Origin: Paenibacillus vini
GTDB taxonomy: Bacteria; Bacillota; Bacilli; Paenibacillales; Paenibacillaceae
Direction: 5' to 3'
Length of the DNA stretch: 64,000 nucleotides
Assembly: GCF_018403325.1 (NCBI RefSeq)
Contig: NZ_BOSL01000007.1
Location: 62,001-126,000 of the forward strand
Of the stretch, positions 18,473 to 26,436 are shown one piece after another (the first letter of the stretch is position 1; every line of letters begins with the position of its first letter). The notes beneath the pieces were generated by a model. It saw only the letters and a list, made by a program, of their open reading frames with translations. It did no database searches and was not told where the DNA came from. Made by a program: the position numbers and the translations under genes.

Positions 18473-19297
18473 ATGATGAGCGATAAGGATATGCTGCACA
18501 CGGGAACTGTCGATACGACCAAGGTGCTTGATGACTTATGGTGCGTCCGGACCCTGATCGTAAATACGGTATTTGTGGGACATCCGGAACGGGGAGACTG
18601 GGTGCTTGTCGATACCGGGCTGGGCCCCTTTAAGCATGCACTAATACAGGAAGCCGATCATATTTACGGAAGGCCTCCCAAAGCGATCATTTTGACGCAC
18701 GGGCATTTTGACCATGTCGGGTGCGTGATCGAGTTATCGGAATACTGGAAGGTTCCCGTCTATGCCCATGTTGAGGAATTCCCTTATTTAACAGGGCTTC
18801 GGGATTATCCGGAAGGTGATCCTTCCGTGGGCGGCGGGCTGATGGCCGGAGTGGCCCCGTTGTATCCGAACGGCCCCATAGATATAGGAGACAGATTGCA
18901 ACCACTTCCGGAGGATGGCACCGTCCCTGGAGCGCCAGGCTGGAAATGGATCGCCACGCCGGGACACAGTCCGGGGCAGGTTTCTTTGTACCGGGAACAA
19001 GATCAAACTTTGATTGCCGGGGATGCTTTTATTACGGTCAAACAAGAATCGGCGCTCGCGGTGATGCAGCAGAATAAAGAGATACATGGGCCGCCGAGGT
19101 ATTTTACCCCGGATTGGGAGTCCGCGAAAGAATCTCTGCGCAAGCTGGCTGCATTACCCCTGGAAACGGCGGTTACCGGTCACGGCTTGCCGATGTCGGG
19201 CGAGGAACTGCGCACCGGGCTCAAGATGCTAAGCGAGAATTTCGATGAACTTGCCGTCCCGGAACAAGGTAAATATGTGGATGATGATCGGCATTAA
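18473..19297 (+). CDS. MBL-fold metallo-hydrolase
   Basis: 274 aa. The metallo-beta-lactamase fold is identified by THGHFDH (H-x-H-x-D-H), the later ligands in TPGHSPGQ and AGDAF, and the C-terminal GHG. It resembles glyoxalase-II-like or quorum-quenching-type hydrolases, but the substrate is not deducible. A GAAGGAG ribosome site lies directly before ATG 18473 (ATG 18476 also possible); the frame is open further upstream only as a shadow of the preceding gene. It has its own flanking terminators, so it is a single-gene unit between the sensor operon and mglBAC. Confidence 0.85.
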   Translation: MMSDKDMLHTGTVDTTKVLDDLWCVRTLIVNTVFVGHPERGDWVLVDTGLGPFKHALIQEADHIYGRPPKAIILTHGHFDHVGCVIELSEYWKVPVYAHVEEFPYLTGLRDYPEGDPSVGGGLMAGVAPLYPNGPIDIGDRLQPLPEDGTVPGAPGWKWIATPGHSPGQVSLYREQDQTLIAGDAFITVKQESALAVMQQNKEIHGPPRYFTPDWESAKESLRKLAALPLETAVTGHGLPMSGEELRTGLKMLSENFDELAVPEQGKYVDDDRH

Positions 19298-19311
19298 AGC
19301 GTGATGGCGCC

Positions 19312-19341
19312 AGCTCCGGGATAACCCCGGGGCTTTTTTAG
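19312..19341 (+). terminator. Intrinsic terminator after the MBL gene
   Basis: AGCTCCGGG-ATAA-CCCCGGGGCT stem followed by TTTTTT. Confidence 0.82.
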
Positions 19342-19364
19342 TATGAAATGATCAATATAACATC

Positions 19365-19393
19365 CTCAGAATTTTCATAGAACATCTCAGAAT
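19365..19393 (+). promoter_or_regulatory. Tandem CTCAGAAT repeats upstream of mglB
   Basis: CTCAGAAT occurs at 19365-19372 and again at 19386-19393, exactly 21 bases (two helical turns) apart. This geometry suits an AraC-type regulator binding direct repeats on one DNA face. It is a candidate target of the neighbouring YesN protein, about 95-120 bases before the mglB start. Confidence 0.5.
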
Positions 19394-19427
19394 ATTTGAT
19401 TCGCAATCTTGAGGATTCCATGCATAA

Positions 19428-19441
19428 TGAAAACGTAACCA
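19428..19441. promoter_or_regulatory. cre-like site in the mglB leader
   Basis: TGAAAACGTAACCA matches the CcpA consensus TGWAANCGNTNWCA at 12 of 14 positions. It lies 44 bases before the mglB start, as expected for catabolite repression of a galactose/glucose transporter. Confidence 0.45.
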
Positions 19442-19485
19442 ACAGGATAAAAAGAAAACGAATATCAGTTCAGGAGGTCAAAAGA

Positions 19486-20514
19486 ATGAAAAAAGTCGGT
19501 ACAGCATTATTAGTTGCAGCAGTGCTCGGGGCCACGATGGCAGGCTGCTCCAGCGGCGGAAACAAAGATAGCGGCGGGGCGGGCGAGCCGAAGGTAGGCG
19601 TGGCCATTTACAAGTTTGACGATACTTTCATGACCGGCGTGCGGAATTCCATTGAGAAGAACGCAAGCGGCATCGCTAAAGTGGACATTGTCGACAGCCA
19701 AAATTCCCAGCCAACCCAGAACGATAAAATCGACTTGTTCCTAACGAAGAAAACAAATGCGTTGGTCATTAACCCGGTTGACCGTACTGCAGCTGGAGTC
19801 ATTATCGATAAGGCCAAAGCTAAGGATACTCCGGTTGTATTCCTGAACCGCGAACCGCTTCCGGAAGATATGAAGAAGTGGGATAAAGTGTACTATGTCG
19901 GTGCGAAAGCGGAAGAATCCGGTACCTTGTCCGGTCAAATTATCGTCGACTACTGGAAAGCCAATTCATCGGCTGATAGAAACGGCGACGGCGTTCTCCA
20001 ATACGTCATGCTGAAAGGCGAGCCGGGTCACCAGGATGCCGAGCTGCGCACGCAATATTCCATTCAAGCGGTGGAAGATGCAGGCATTAAGGTAGAAAAA
20101 GTAGCCGAAGATACTGCGATGTGGGACCGCGTAAAAGGGCAAGAGAAGATGGCCGCATTCCTGGCTGCCAATGGAGATAAGATTGAAGCCGTATTTGCGA
20201 ACAATGACGACATGGCATTGGGTGCCATCGAAGCGTTGAAAGCTGCCGGATATTTTACAGGCGATAAATTTATGCCGGTAGTCGGCGTGGATGCTACTGC
20301 GCCAGCTCTTCAAGCACTGGAACAAGGAACGATGCTAGGCACGGTGCTCAACGATGCCGAAAACCAAGGCAAAGCGGCTGTGATGTTGGCTTCCCTGCTG
20401 GCAAAAGGCAGCGAGATTAACAAAGACAGCGTAGGCTTCGAGATTACGGACAATCAATATGTCTGGATTCCTTATCAAAAAGTAACGAAAGATAACGCAG
20501 CTAATTTCAAATAA
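19486..20514 (+). CDS. mglB: Galactose/glucose ABC transporter binding lipoprotein
   Basis: 342 aa lipoprotein (lipobox MAGC, Cys about residue 21) that captures galactose, methyl-galactoside or glucose outside the membrane. The calcium-binding loop diagnostic of MglB is present (DRNGDGVLQYVMLKGEPGH), as are the sugar-contact stretches (NREP, NNDDMALGAIEAL, GVDATAPAL). The frame is open 30 codons further upstream, but ATG 19486 has AGGAGG nine bases before it and begins a proper signal peptide. It heads mglBAC and is separated from mglA by 164 bases containing a hairpin. Confidence 0.93.
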   Translation: MKKVGTALLVAAVLGATMAGCSSGGNKDSGGAGEPKVGVAIYKFDDTFMTGVRNSIEKNASGIAKVDIVDSQNSQPTQNDKIDLFLTKKTNALVINPVDRTAAGVIIDKAKAKDTPVVFLNREPLPEDMKKWDKVYYVGAKAEESGTLSGQIIVDYWKANSSADRNGDGVLQYVMLKGEPGHQDAELRTQYSIQAVEDAGIKVEKVAEDTAMWDRVKGQEKMAAFLAANGDKIEAVFANNDDMALGAIEALKAAGYFTGDKFMPVVGVDATAPALQALEQGTMLGTVLNDAENQGKAAVMLASLLAKGSEINKDSVGFEITDNQYVWIPYQKVTKDNAANFK

Positions 20515-20558
20515 AACGCAGCGTACGCAGCAGGACTTCTCATAAGCAATTTAAGCAT

Positions 20559-20590
20559 GGGAGGTTCGAACCTAAAGGGACGGACCTCCC
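20559..20590 (+). promoter_or_regulatory. Intercistronic hairpin between mglB and mglA
   Basis: GGGAGGT (20559-20565) pairs exactly with ACCTCCC (20584-20590). No proper T-tract follows. Hairpins at this place commonly protect the binding-protein message and raise its level above the other subunits; it could also act as a leaky terminator. Confidence 0.6.
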
Positions 20591-20678
20591 AATTTATATG
20601 GATGGCTTGAAGGATAGAGTCTTGGAGGGAACGCTTGCTGTGCCTCTTTAGGAATAGAACAATTTAGGGGGCGGAACC

Positions 20679-22190
20679 ATGATGGAACAGAAATATGCAT
20701 TGGAGATGAAGGATATCTCCAAGGAATTTCCCGGCGTCAAAGCGCTGGATCAGGTAACTCTGCAGGTTAGACCCGGGACCGTACATGCGCTAATGGGCGA
20801 AAACGGCGCGGGCAAATCAACATTAATGAAATGCCTGTTCGGAATCTATAAACCCGACGGCGGAGAAATTTATTTGAATGGACAAAAAGTCGAAATTAAC
20901 AACTCCAGCGACGCACTGAGACTTGGAGTTTCGATGATTCACCAGGAGCTGCACCCGGTGCCGTTCCGCAATGTCATGGAAAACATATGGCTCGGCCGCT
21001 TCCCGCTGAGGGGCTGGTTTCCCTTCAAATTTGTGAACCATAGCAAAATGTTCAGGGACACGGAAGAGCTGTTTAAACAGTTAGATATTGATATAAGTCC
21101 GGATACGCTGGTAGGAAAGCTATCGGTTTCCAAAATTCAATCCATTGAAATTGCGAAAGCGGTTTCATTTCATTCGCAAATCATTGTCATGGACGAACCT
21201 ACCTCGTCGTTGACCAGTGTGGAGGTGGAGCATCTATTCCGCATTATTAATGATTTGAAGAAACGCGGCGTGTCTATCATTTATATTTCGCACAAGATGG
21301 AAGAAATATTACGTATTTCCGACGACGTGACGATCATGCGGGACGGAAAGAAAATCGGAACTTGGCCGGCGGCCCAAATGACGACCGATTTGATTATTTC
21401 CAAAATGGTCGGGCGGGATTTGACACAGCGATTCCCTGACCGCCATAACGTTCCAAACGGCGTAATTATGAAGGTGGATCATCTGACTTCCCCTGATCCG
21501 AAGTCGTTCAAGAATGTGTCTTTCGAGCTTCGAAAGGGAGAAATACTCGGCGTGGGCGGTCTTGTGGGAGCCCAGCGGACCGAATTGGTTGAAGCCTTGT
21601 TCGGGCTTCGAGACATTCAGTCCGGCAGCATTTCGATCAATGGCAAAGAGGTCAGAATCAAAAGCGCCGGCGATGCGAAACGTCACGGGTTGGCGCTGCT
21701 GACTGAGGAACGACGTACAACGGGGATTTTCCCGGTATTATCCGTACACGAGAATGCGGCCATCGCCAATATGGACCGGTACGTAAAGCCTTACTTACTG
21801 ATCGACGACCGCAGAAAAAAGACAGAAACCAACAAAATGGTAGAGAAGCTGCGGACCAAAACACCTTCTCCAAAGACTCTGATTATGGATTTGTCCGGGG
21901 GAAATCAACAGAAGGTTCTGCTCGCGCGCTGGCTCCTTACGGAACCGGAGATTCTGCTGCTCGACGAGCCGACCCGGGGAATCGATGTCGGGGCGAAATA
22001 CGAGATTTACTCTCTTATCGCGGAGCTGGCCCAGCAAGGTAAAAGCATCATCATGATTTCATCTGAGATGCCCGAACTGCTTGGCATGTCCGACCGGGTG
22101 ATGGTTATGTCCGAAGGTCGACTGACGGGCATATTGGATGGATACCAGGCCTCGGAAGAGGAAATTATGCGGCTGGCTGCCCAGCATTAG
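20679..22190 (+). CDS. mglA: Galactose ABC transporter ATP-binding protein
   Basis: 503 aa with two ABC modules in one chain, as in all carbohydrate-uptake CUT2 transporters. Module 1 has Walker A GENGAGKST, a divergent signature (KLSVSKIQSIEIAKA) and Walker B VMDEPTSS. Module 2 has the usual degenerate P-loop region GGLVGAQRTE, signature LSGGNQQKV and LLDEPTRGIDVG. It sits between mglB and mglC, which identifies the subunit. The start is ATG 20679 or 20682 behind GGGGGCGG. Confidence 0.94.
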   Translation: MMEQKYALEMKDISKEFPGVKALDQVTLQVRPGTVHALMGENGAGKSTLMKCLFGIYKPDGGEIYLNGQKVEINNSSDALRLGVSMIHQELHPVPFRNVMENIWLGRFPLRGWFPFKFVNHSKMFRDTEELFKQLDIDISPDTLVGKLSVSKIQSIEIAKAVSFHSQIIVMDEPTSSLTSVEVEHLFRIINDLKKRGVSIIYISHKMEEILRISDDVTIMRDGKKIGTWPAAQMTTDLIISKMVGRDLTQRFPDRHNVPNGVIMKVDHLTSPDPKSFKNVSFELRKGEILGVGGLVGAQRTELVEALFGLRDIQSGSISINGKEVRIKSAGDAKRHGLALLTEERRTTGIFPVLSVHENAAIANMDRYVKPYLLIDDRRKKTETNKMVEKLRTKTPSPKTLIMDLSGGNQQKVLLARWLLTEPEILLLDEPTRGIDVGAKYEIYSLIAELAQQGKSIIMISSEMPELLGMSDRVMVMSEGRLTGILDGYQASEEEIMRLAAQH

Positions 22191-22215
22191 CGAGAAAGAG
22201 AAGGAGGAGAACATC

Positions 22216-23223
22216 ATGGAAATTAGAAAAGTACAAAATTTCGTAACCCAAAATGCGATATATATCGTCCTAGCGGTGCTCGTCATCGGGATTGCCGTGT
22301 ACGAACCAAGCTTTATCGGACTGAATACGCTTCAGGATATACTGGCTCAATCATCAACCCGGGTGATTATTGCGCTAGGCGTAGCCTTTATCCTGATTAC
22401 CGGAGGGACCGACTTGTCGGCCGGACGGATGGTGGGTTTAACTGCGGTTATATCAGCGTCCATGCTTCAAACGGAAGAATACGGGCGGCGGTTCTTCCCG
22501 GATCTCCCGCAATTATGGATGATCCTGCCGATCATCATCGCCATCGTCGTAGGTCTAATCTTCGGCATGATTAACGGAATCATAGTCTCCAAATTCAAAG
22601 TTCCTCCCTTTATCGCCACCCTCGGTACCATGGTCGCGATTTACGGTATCAATTCTTTGTATTTCGATATGGATCCCAACCAGTCACAGCCGATCGGCGG
22701 ACTGCGCAAGGATTTCACGGACCTTGGTTCAGGAAGCATCCACATCGGACAATTTTCGCTGCATTATATCGTCATTATTGCGATCGCCGTTTGTTTCATC
22801 GTCTGGGTCATGTTCAACAAAACCCGGCTCGGTAAAAACATGTACGCCATCGGAGGCAACGTACAGGCAGCGAAGGTATCCGGCATCAACGTAAACAAAT
22901 ACCTGATTCTGATTTACTCCATCGCAGGTGCGCTGTACGGGTTGGCCGGCGTCCTTGAGGCCGCCAGAACGGGCGGAGCCACCAACAACTACGGGAATAT
23001 GTATGAGCTTGATGCGATCGCGGCCTGCGTAGTTGGCGGGGTATCTACGACAGGCGGGATAGGTACGGTTCCGGGCGTCATGGCCGGCGTGCTGATCTTC
23101 ACGGTAATTAACTATGGACTGACCTTTGTCGGGGTTGGCCCGTACTGGCAGCAAATCATTAAAGGTGCGATTATCGTTGCCGCTGTTGCATTCGACATGC
23201 GGAAATATGCATCCAAAAAATAA
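22216..23223 (+). CDS. mglC: Galactose ABC transporter permease
   Basis: 335 aa, eight to ten hydrophobic segments, BPD_transp_2 family. The characteristic GTDLSAGRMVGL and GGVSTTGGIGTVPG loops are present. ATG 22216 follows AAGGAGGAG and is preferred over an open upstream extension that overlaps mglA. It completes the mglBAC transporter; no terminator is seen in the 125 bases before the next gene. Confidence 0.93.
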   Translation: MEIRKVQNFVTQNAIYIVLAVLVIGIAVYEPSFIGLNTLQDILAQSSTRVIIALGVAFILITGGTDLSAGRMVGLTAVISASMLQTEEYGRRFFPDLPQLWMILPIIIAIVVGLIFGMINGIIVSKFKVPPFIATLGTMVAIYGINSLYFDMDPNQSQPIGGLRKDFTDLGSGSIHIGQFSLHYIVIIAIAVCFIVWVMFNKTRLGKNMYAIGGNVQAAKVSGINVNKYLILIYSIAGALYGLAGVLEAARTGGATNNYGNMYELDAIAACVVGGVSTTGGIGTVPGVMAGVLIFTVINYGLTFVGVGPYWQQIIKGAIIVAAVAFDMRKYASKK

Positions 23224-23348
23224 ACGAATTTTCATTTTTTATTTCCAATTTTCCAGTTATTTCTCATGCGTATTAACGGGGAACATGTTAAAATGTGACA
23301 AGGAACTCATTTTTTGTGGAATCATCTGACTAAGGAGGAGAAACTTCG

Positions 23349-23870
23349 ATGAACAAGAAGTCTCACTTAAGAAGAATTTCTGCGGGCCTTGTCTTCTCCG
23401 TCTTGGCAGGATCTTTGATGCTGGTACCGGCAGGAAGCGGTACGGCTGATGCGGCTTCATCTAAACAAATAGCGGCAGTTTATGCGAAAATTCAGACCGA
23501 ACGGGCTGCTGAAGTAGTTGCCCTGGTCAACAAGGAGCGGGCTGCAGCGGGATTAAAACCGCTTACCGTGCACACTAATTTATCGAAAATGGCAAAAACC
23601 AAAGCGATCGACATGTTTAAAAACAAGTATTTCAATCACACATCACCTACTTACGGGTCCCCCTTTGACATGATGGATTCATTTAACATCACATACCGTT
23701 ATGCAGGCGAGAATATCGCCATGGGGCAAAGAACCGCCAAAGAGGTAGTGGAGGACTGGATGAACAGCCCGGGCCATAAAGCCAATATTTTAAATGCCAA
23801 TTACAATCTCATCGGCGTCGGTTATTACAACGAGTACTGGGTTCAGGAATTCATCGGTACAAAAGATTGA
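23349..23870 (+). CDS. Secreted CAP/SCP-domain protein (YkwD-like)
   Basis: 173 aa. Signal peptide to about ADAA (residue 36), then a CAP domain (about 52-170) with the cavity motifs FNHTSP, YAGENIA and WMNSPGHKANIL. Bacterial CAP proteins of this type are secreted or wall-associated and of unknown enzymatic role. The protein lacks the N-terminal CwlA-like or SH3 extensions of longer paralogues. AAGGAGGAG precedes the ATG and a terminator follows. Confidence 0.9.
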   Translation: MNKKSHLRRISAGLVFSVLAGSLMLVPAGSGTADAASSKQIAAVYAKIQTERAAEVVALVNKERAAAGLKPLTVHTNLSKMAKTKAIDMFKNKYFNHTSPTYGSPFDMMDSFNITYRYAGENIAMGQRTAKEVVEDWMNSPGHKANILNANYNLIGVGYYNEYWVQEFIGTKD

Positions 23871-23894
23871 GATGATTGAAACGCGAAAGCAATA

Positions 23895-23920
23895 GACACG
23901 CCAATGAGGCGTGTTTTTTG
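23895..23920 (+). terminator. Intrinsic terminator after the CAP gene
   Basis: ACACGCC-AATGA-GGCGTGT followed by TTTTTT. Confidence 0.9.
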
Positions 23921-23947
23921 CTTGAATAAAAATATTTTTAATAAGGA

Positions 23948-23973
23948 TGAAACCTTGAAACAATCGCTACGTA
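23948..23973 (+). promoter_or_regulatory. Sigma-W-type ECF promoter of pspA
   Basis: TGAAAC (23948-23953), a 16-base spacer, then CGTA (23970-23973): an exact match to the Bacillus sigma-W consensus, 44 bases before the pspA start. PspA is a known sigma-W target in Bacillus subtilis. Confidence 0.85.
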
Positions 23974-24017
23974 AACATTTATCAAGAAGTTAAAATTTTT
24001 AGGGAGGCAACTAAACC

Positions 24018-24692
24018 ATGTCGATTTTTAAAAGATTACGTGATTTGACCATGTCTAATATTAACGCGATGATTGATAAAGCGGAGGATCCGATCAAGAT
24101 GACGGATCAATATATTCGTGATATGCAGGAGGACCTGGAGGACGCCGAGAAGGCGGTCGCCGCTCAAATCGCGATTGAGAAGAAATTCAAGGCGCTTTAT
24201 GAAGAGCAGGAAGCTTTGGTAGCCAAGCGTACGCAGCAGGCTCATACGGCCGCTCAAGCCCAAAACGTAGAATTGGCCCGCCGTGCGCTGGAAGAGAAGA
24301 AAGCCGCTGAAACGAAGATGAACGAGTATAAAACGAACTACGACCAAAACAAGACTTCCGCCGATAACCTTCGCGCTAAGCTGGAAGAGATGCGTAAACA
24401 GCTTACCGAGATGAAGAACAAGCGGGAGACGCTGGTAGCCCGTTATAACGCGGCTAAGGCTCAAAACGAGATCAACAAGGCGATGACCGGCTTTAGCTCG
24501 GACTCCGCTGCCAGCGGTCTAAAACGCATGGAAGAAAAAATGATGCAGATGGAAGCGCAGGCCGAAGCAAGCAACGAATTGAACTCCAAAGGATCCGATC
24601 TGGACGACGAATTCGAAAAGCTCGGCAAGGACCAGGCGGTTGAAGATGAACTGGCTGCTTTGTTGAAACAGTACGACAACAATCAAAAATAA
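24018..24692 (+). CDS. pspA: Phage shock protein A / IM30 family
   Basis: 224 aa, almost wholly coiled-coil alpha-helix with the N-terminal amphipathic start MSIFKRLRDLTMSNINAMIDKAEDP typical of PspA/IM30 in its first residues. These ESCRT-III-like proteins polymerise on damaged or stressed inner membrane and preserve proton-motive force. AGGGAGG ribosome site. Preceded by a sigma-W-type promoter and followed 40 bases later by a DUF4178 gene, so the unit looks like an envelope-stress operon. Confidence 0.95.
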   Translation: MSIFKRLRDLTMSNINAMIDKAEDPIKMTDQYIRDMQEDLEDAEKAVAAQIAIEKKFKALYEEQEALVAKRTQQAHTAAQAQNVELARRALEEKKAAETKMNEYKTNYDQNKTSADNLRAKLEEMRKQLTEMKNKRETLVARYNAAKAQNEINKAMTGFSSDSAASGLKRMEEKMMQMEAQAEASNELNSKGSDLDDEFEKLGKDQAVEDELAALLKQYDNNQK

Positions 24693-24732
24693 GAACGCTT
24701 TGAATTGAACGTAAAGCGAGGCAATGTAGCTC

Positions 24733-25239
24733 ATGAGTATGTGGAAAAGAATCGGAAACCTGTTCGCGAAACCGGAGCCGCCACAGGTGGAAAAGAGCAT
24801 GTTGACGCTCTCCCCCGGAGATATGTGCGAAGTGTCCTTGGTTACTTATGAAGTGACGGGACGGGTTCATAACCGTGGACGGAATGCGGTCGTACTGACA
24901 CTGCAGGACGGCGCCAAGATCAGCTATTTGCTGATTGAAGAACGGGAGACGCTGCAATATCAGCTCTACCGCCCGATCGACGGCCGGCTGGATACGCCTG
25001 ACGAGGTTCCGTCTGAAATGGAACTGGACGGAAGAACTTATTACCTGGATGAAGAGTATGTTGGCTCGGTAACCGTTACCGGCCGTACTCCCTTTATGCA
25101 GGGAGGCGAGCAGTATGTATGGCAGTTCCAGTCCGATGATTTTGCGCTGATGCGCATCGAATGGCAAAACGGACGTTTCATGCTCTATGAGGGTGAGAAG
25201 GTAATTACTGCCGACGTTAAGGTAATCAGAGCGAGTTAA
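24733..25239 (+). CDS. DUF4178 domain protein
   Basis: 168 aa cytosolic beta-rich protein with the DUF4178 pattern (LSPGDMCEV...YEVTGRV...W..YLLIEE). Function unknown. DUF4178 genes often travel with PspA, DUF350 and spermidine-synthase-like genes in membrane-stress clusters; here only pspA is present. The ATG (24733, or 24739) lacks an ideally spaced ribosome site, suggesting translation partly depends on pspA. A terminator closes the operon. Confidence 0.8.
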   Translation: MSMWKRIGNLFAKPEPPQVEKSMLTLSPGDMCEVSLVTYEVTGRVHNRGRNAVVLTLQDGAKISYLLIEERETLQYQLYRPIDGRLDTPDEVPSEMELDGRTYYLDEEYVGSVTVTGRTPFMQGGEQYVWQFQSDDFALMRIEWQNGRFMLYEGEKVITADVKVIRAS

Positions 25240-25248
25240 AAGCTGGTA

Positions 25249-25278
25249 GAGCAGTGCCCATGGGCACTGCTCTTTTTG
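25249..25278 (+). terminator. Intrinsic terminator of the pspA operon
   Basis: GCAGTGCCC-AT-GGGCACTGC followed by TCTTTTT. Confidence 0.92.
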
Positions 25279-25327
25279 CGATACTATATAGGACTAAAGA
25301 AGAAAATGATAAAGGCAAGGTAGTAAA

Positions 25328-25483
25328 ATGATTCCGAAGAAGCGGAGCGTTCGCCTTTGGTTGCGGATTTCAACCGAATTGGATTTTATAAAATCAAGAA
25401 ATCTGGAACCAACAGCGATCGTAGGAACATTTTACGTACTTGCCCCATATCAATTTCGCCAGTCCATCTTATATAGTTTATGA
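25328..25483 (+). other. Repeat-like dyad region with a 51-codon frame
   Basis: The 363-base gap 25240-25602 holds no clear gene. It contains an open frame of 51 codons from ATG 25328 with a weak AAGGT ribosome site. It also contains DNA dyads: GGTTG/CAACC (25359-25375) and the perfect 14-base palindrome GATTTTATAAAATC (25382-25395). The GCGGAGCGT block (25342-25350) echoes GCGGAGTGT in the 181-bp repeats. It may be a dispersed structured element rather than a gene; neither reading is secure. Confidence 0.3.
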
Positions 25484-25602
25484 TTAGCAAACAGCATCCC
25501 ATGGACTGCGATAAATTTGATTCTTGGTTCAAGAAGTTTTATGGTAATTACATAAATTGGAGAGAATAAGAAGGGGCTATTTCTACAGGAGGAGAGTTGC
25601 AG

Positions 25603-26418
25603 ATGAACACTACGTCCCGGATATGGCGGGCGGCGGGTCTGATTTCGGCCGTGTCGACACTGCTGTTATTATGCGGATTTATATATGCGGTGCGTGACGT
25701 TATTTATCCTGTAACAAGCGAACCGAACGGGGCCGGATCCCCCGGGGATCATTCATTAAATGTCCCGCTACAAGTGTCCGCAATGGATGTAACGGCAATC
25801 GGAGATTCTTTGGCTAAAGGCACCGGAGATGATACGGGGAAAGGTTTTGCCAAAAGAACCGTCGAGATATTGAAGAAGCAGGGTACGGAAAGTAAACTCG
25901 TAAACAACTTGGGAATTAACGGGCTAACTACTAAAAAGCTGCTGCCCATGCTGGACGAACCGGGGGTTCAATATGCGCTTAAACAGGCCGGCATGATCAT
26001 GCTCTCCATAGGAGCCAACGATTTGTTCGAAGGAGGGGAGCCGCTGCAGACCCGGACGGAGCTGCCCTCGGAAGCGGAACTGAATGCAAAGGTGAAGAGC
26101 GCAACGGAAAATTTGAGCGAAATTTTGGCCAAGCTGCATGATATTAATCCACAAGCCCGGATCGTCTACATCAGCCTGTATAACCCTTTCTCGGATATGA
26201 AAGAGTTGAAAAATGCCGGGGATAAAGCAGTAGCGCAATGGAACAGTATTGCGGCGGAAACGATGTCTTCCATAGACGGCGGCCTGGTCGTGCCTACGTT
26301 TGATTTGTTTACTTTACAGGCCGGCCGGTATCTCTCCGGCGACCATTTCCATCCGAACGGGACGGGGTATCAGGCCATCGCGGAGCGCATCGTACAGGGG
26401 ATCGGCGTACAAGAGTGA
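25603..26418 (+). CDS. SGNH/GDSL-family esterase, membrane anchored or secreted
   Basis: About 271 aa. An N-terminal hydrophobic segment (about 8-30) acts as anchor or signal. SGNH blocks are complete: IGDSLAKGTG (catalytic Ser), the Gly block, GANDLF, and C-terminal DHFHPNGTGYQ (Asp and His). Related to lysophospholipase-like YpmR/TesA proteins. ATG 25603 is chosen because AGGAGG lies nine bases upstream; the TTG two codons earlier is too close. The ABC gene follows after 18 bases, so it likely heads a three-gene operon. Confidence 0.88.
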   Translation: MNTTSRIWRAAGLISAVSTLLLLCGFIYAVRDVIYPVTSEPNGAGSPGDHSLNVPLQVSAMDVTAIGDSLAKGTGDDTGKGFAKRTVEILKKQGTESKLVNNLGINGLTTKKLLPMLDEPGVQYALKQAGMIMLSIGANDLFEGGEPLQTRTELPSEAELNAKVKSATENLSEILAKLHDINPQARIVYISLYNPFSDMKELKNAGDKAVAQWNSIAAETMSSIDGGLVVPTFDLFTLQAGRYLSGDHFHPNGTGYQAIAERIVQGIGVQE

Positions 26419-26436
26419 CACAAGGAGTGAAGAACT

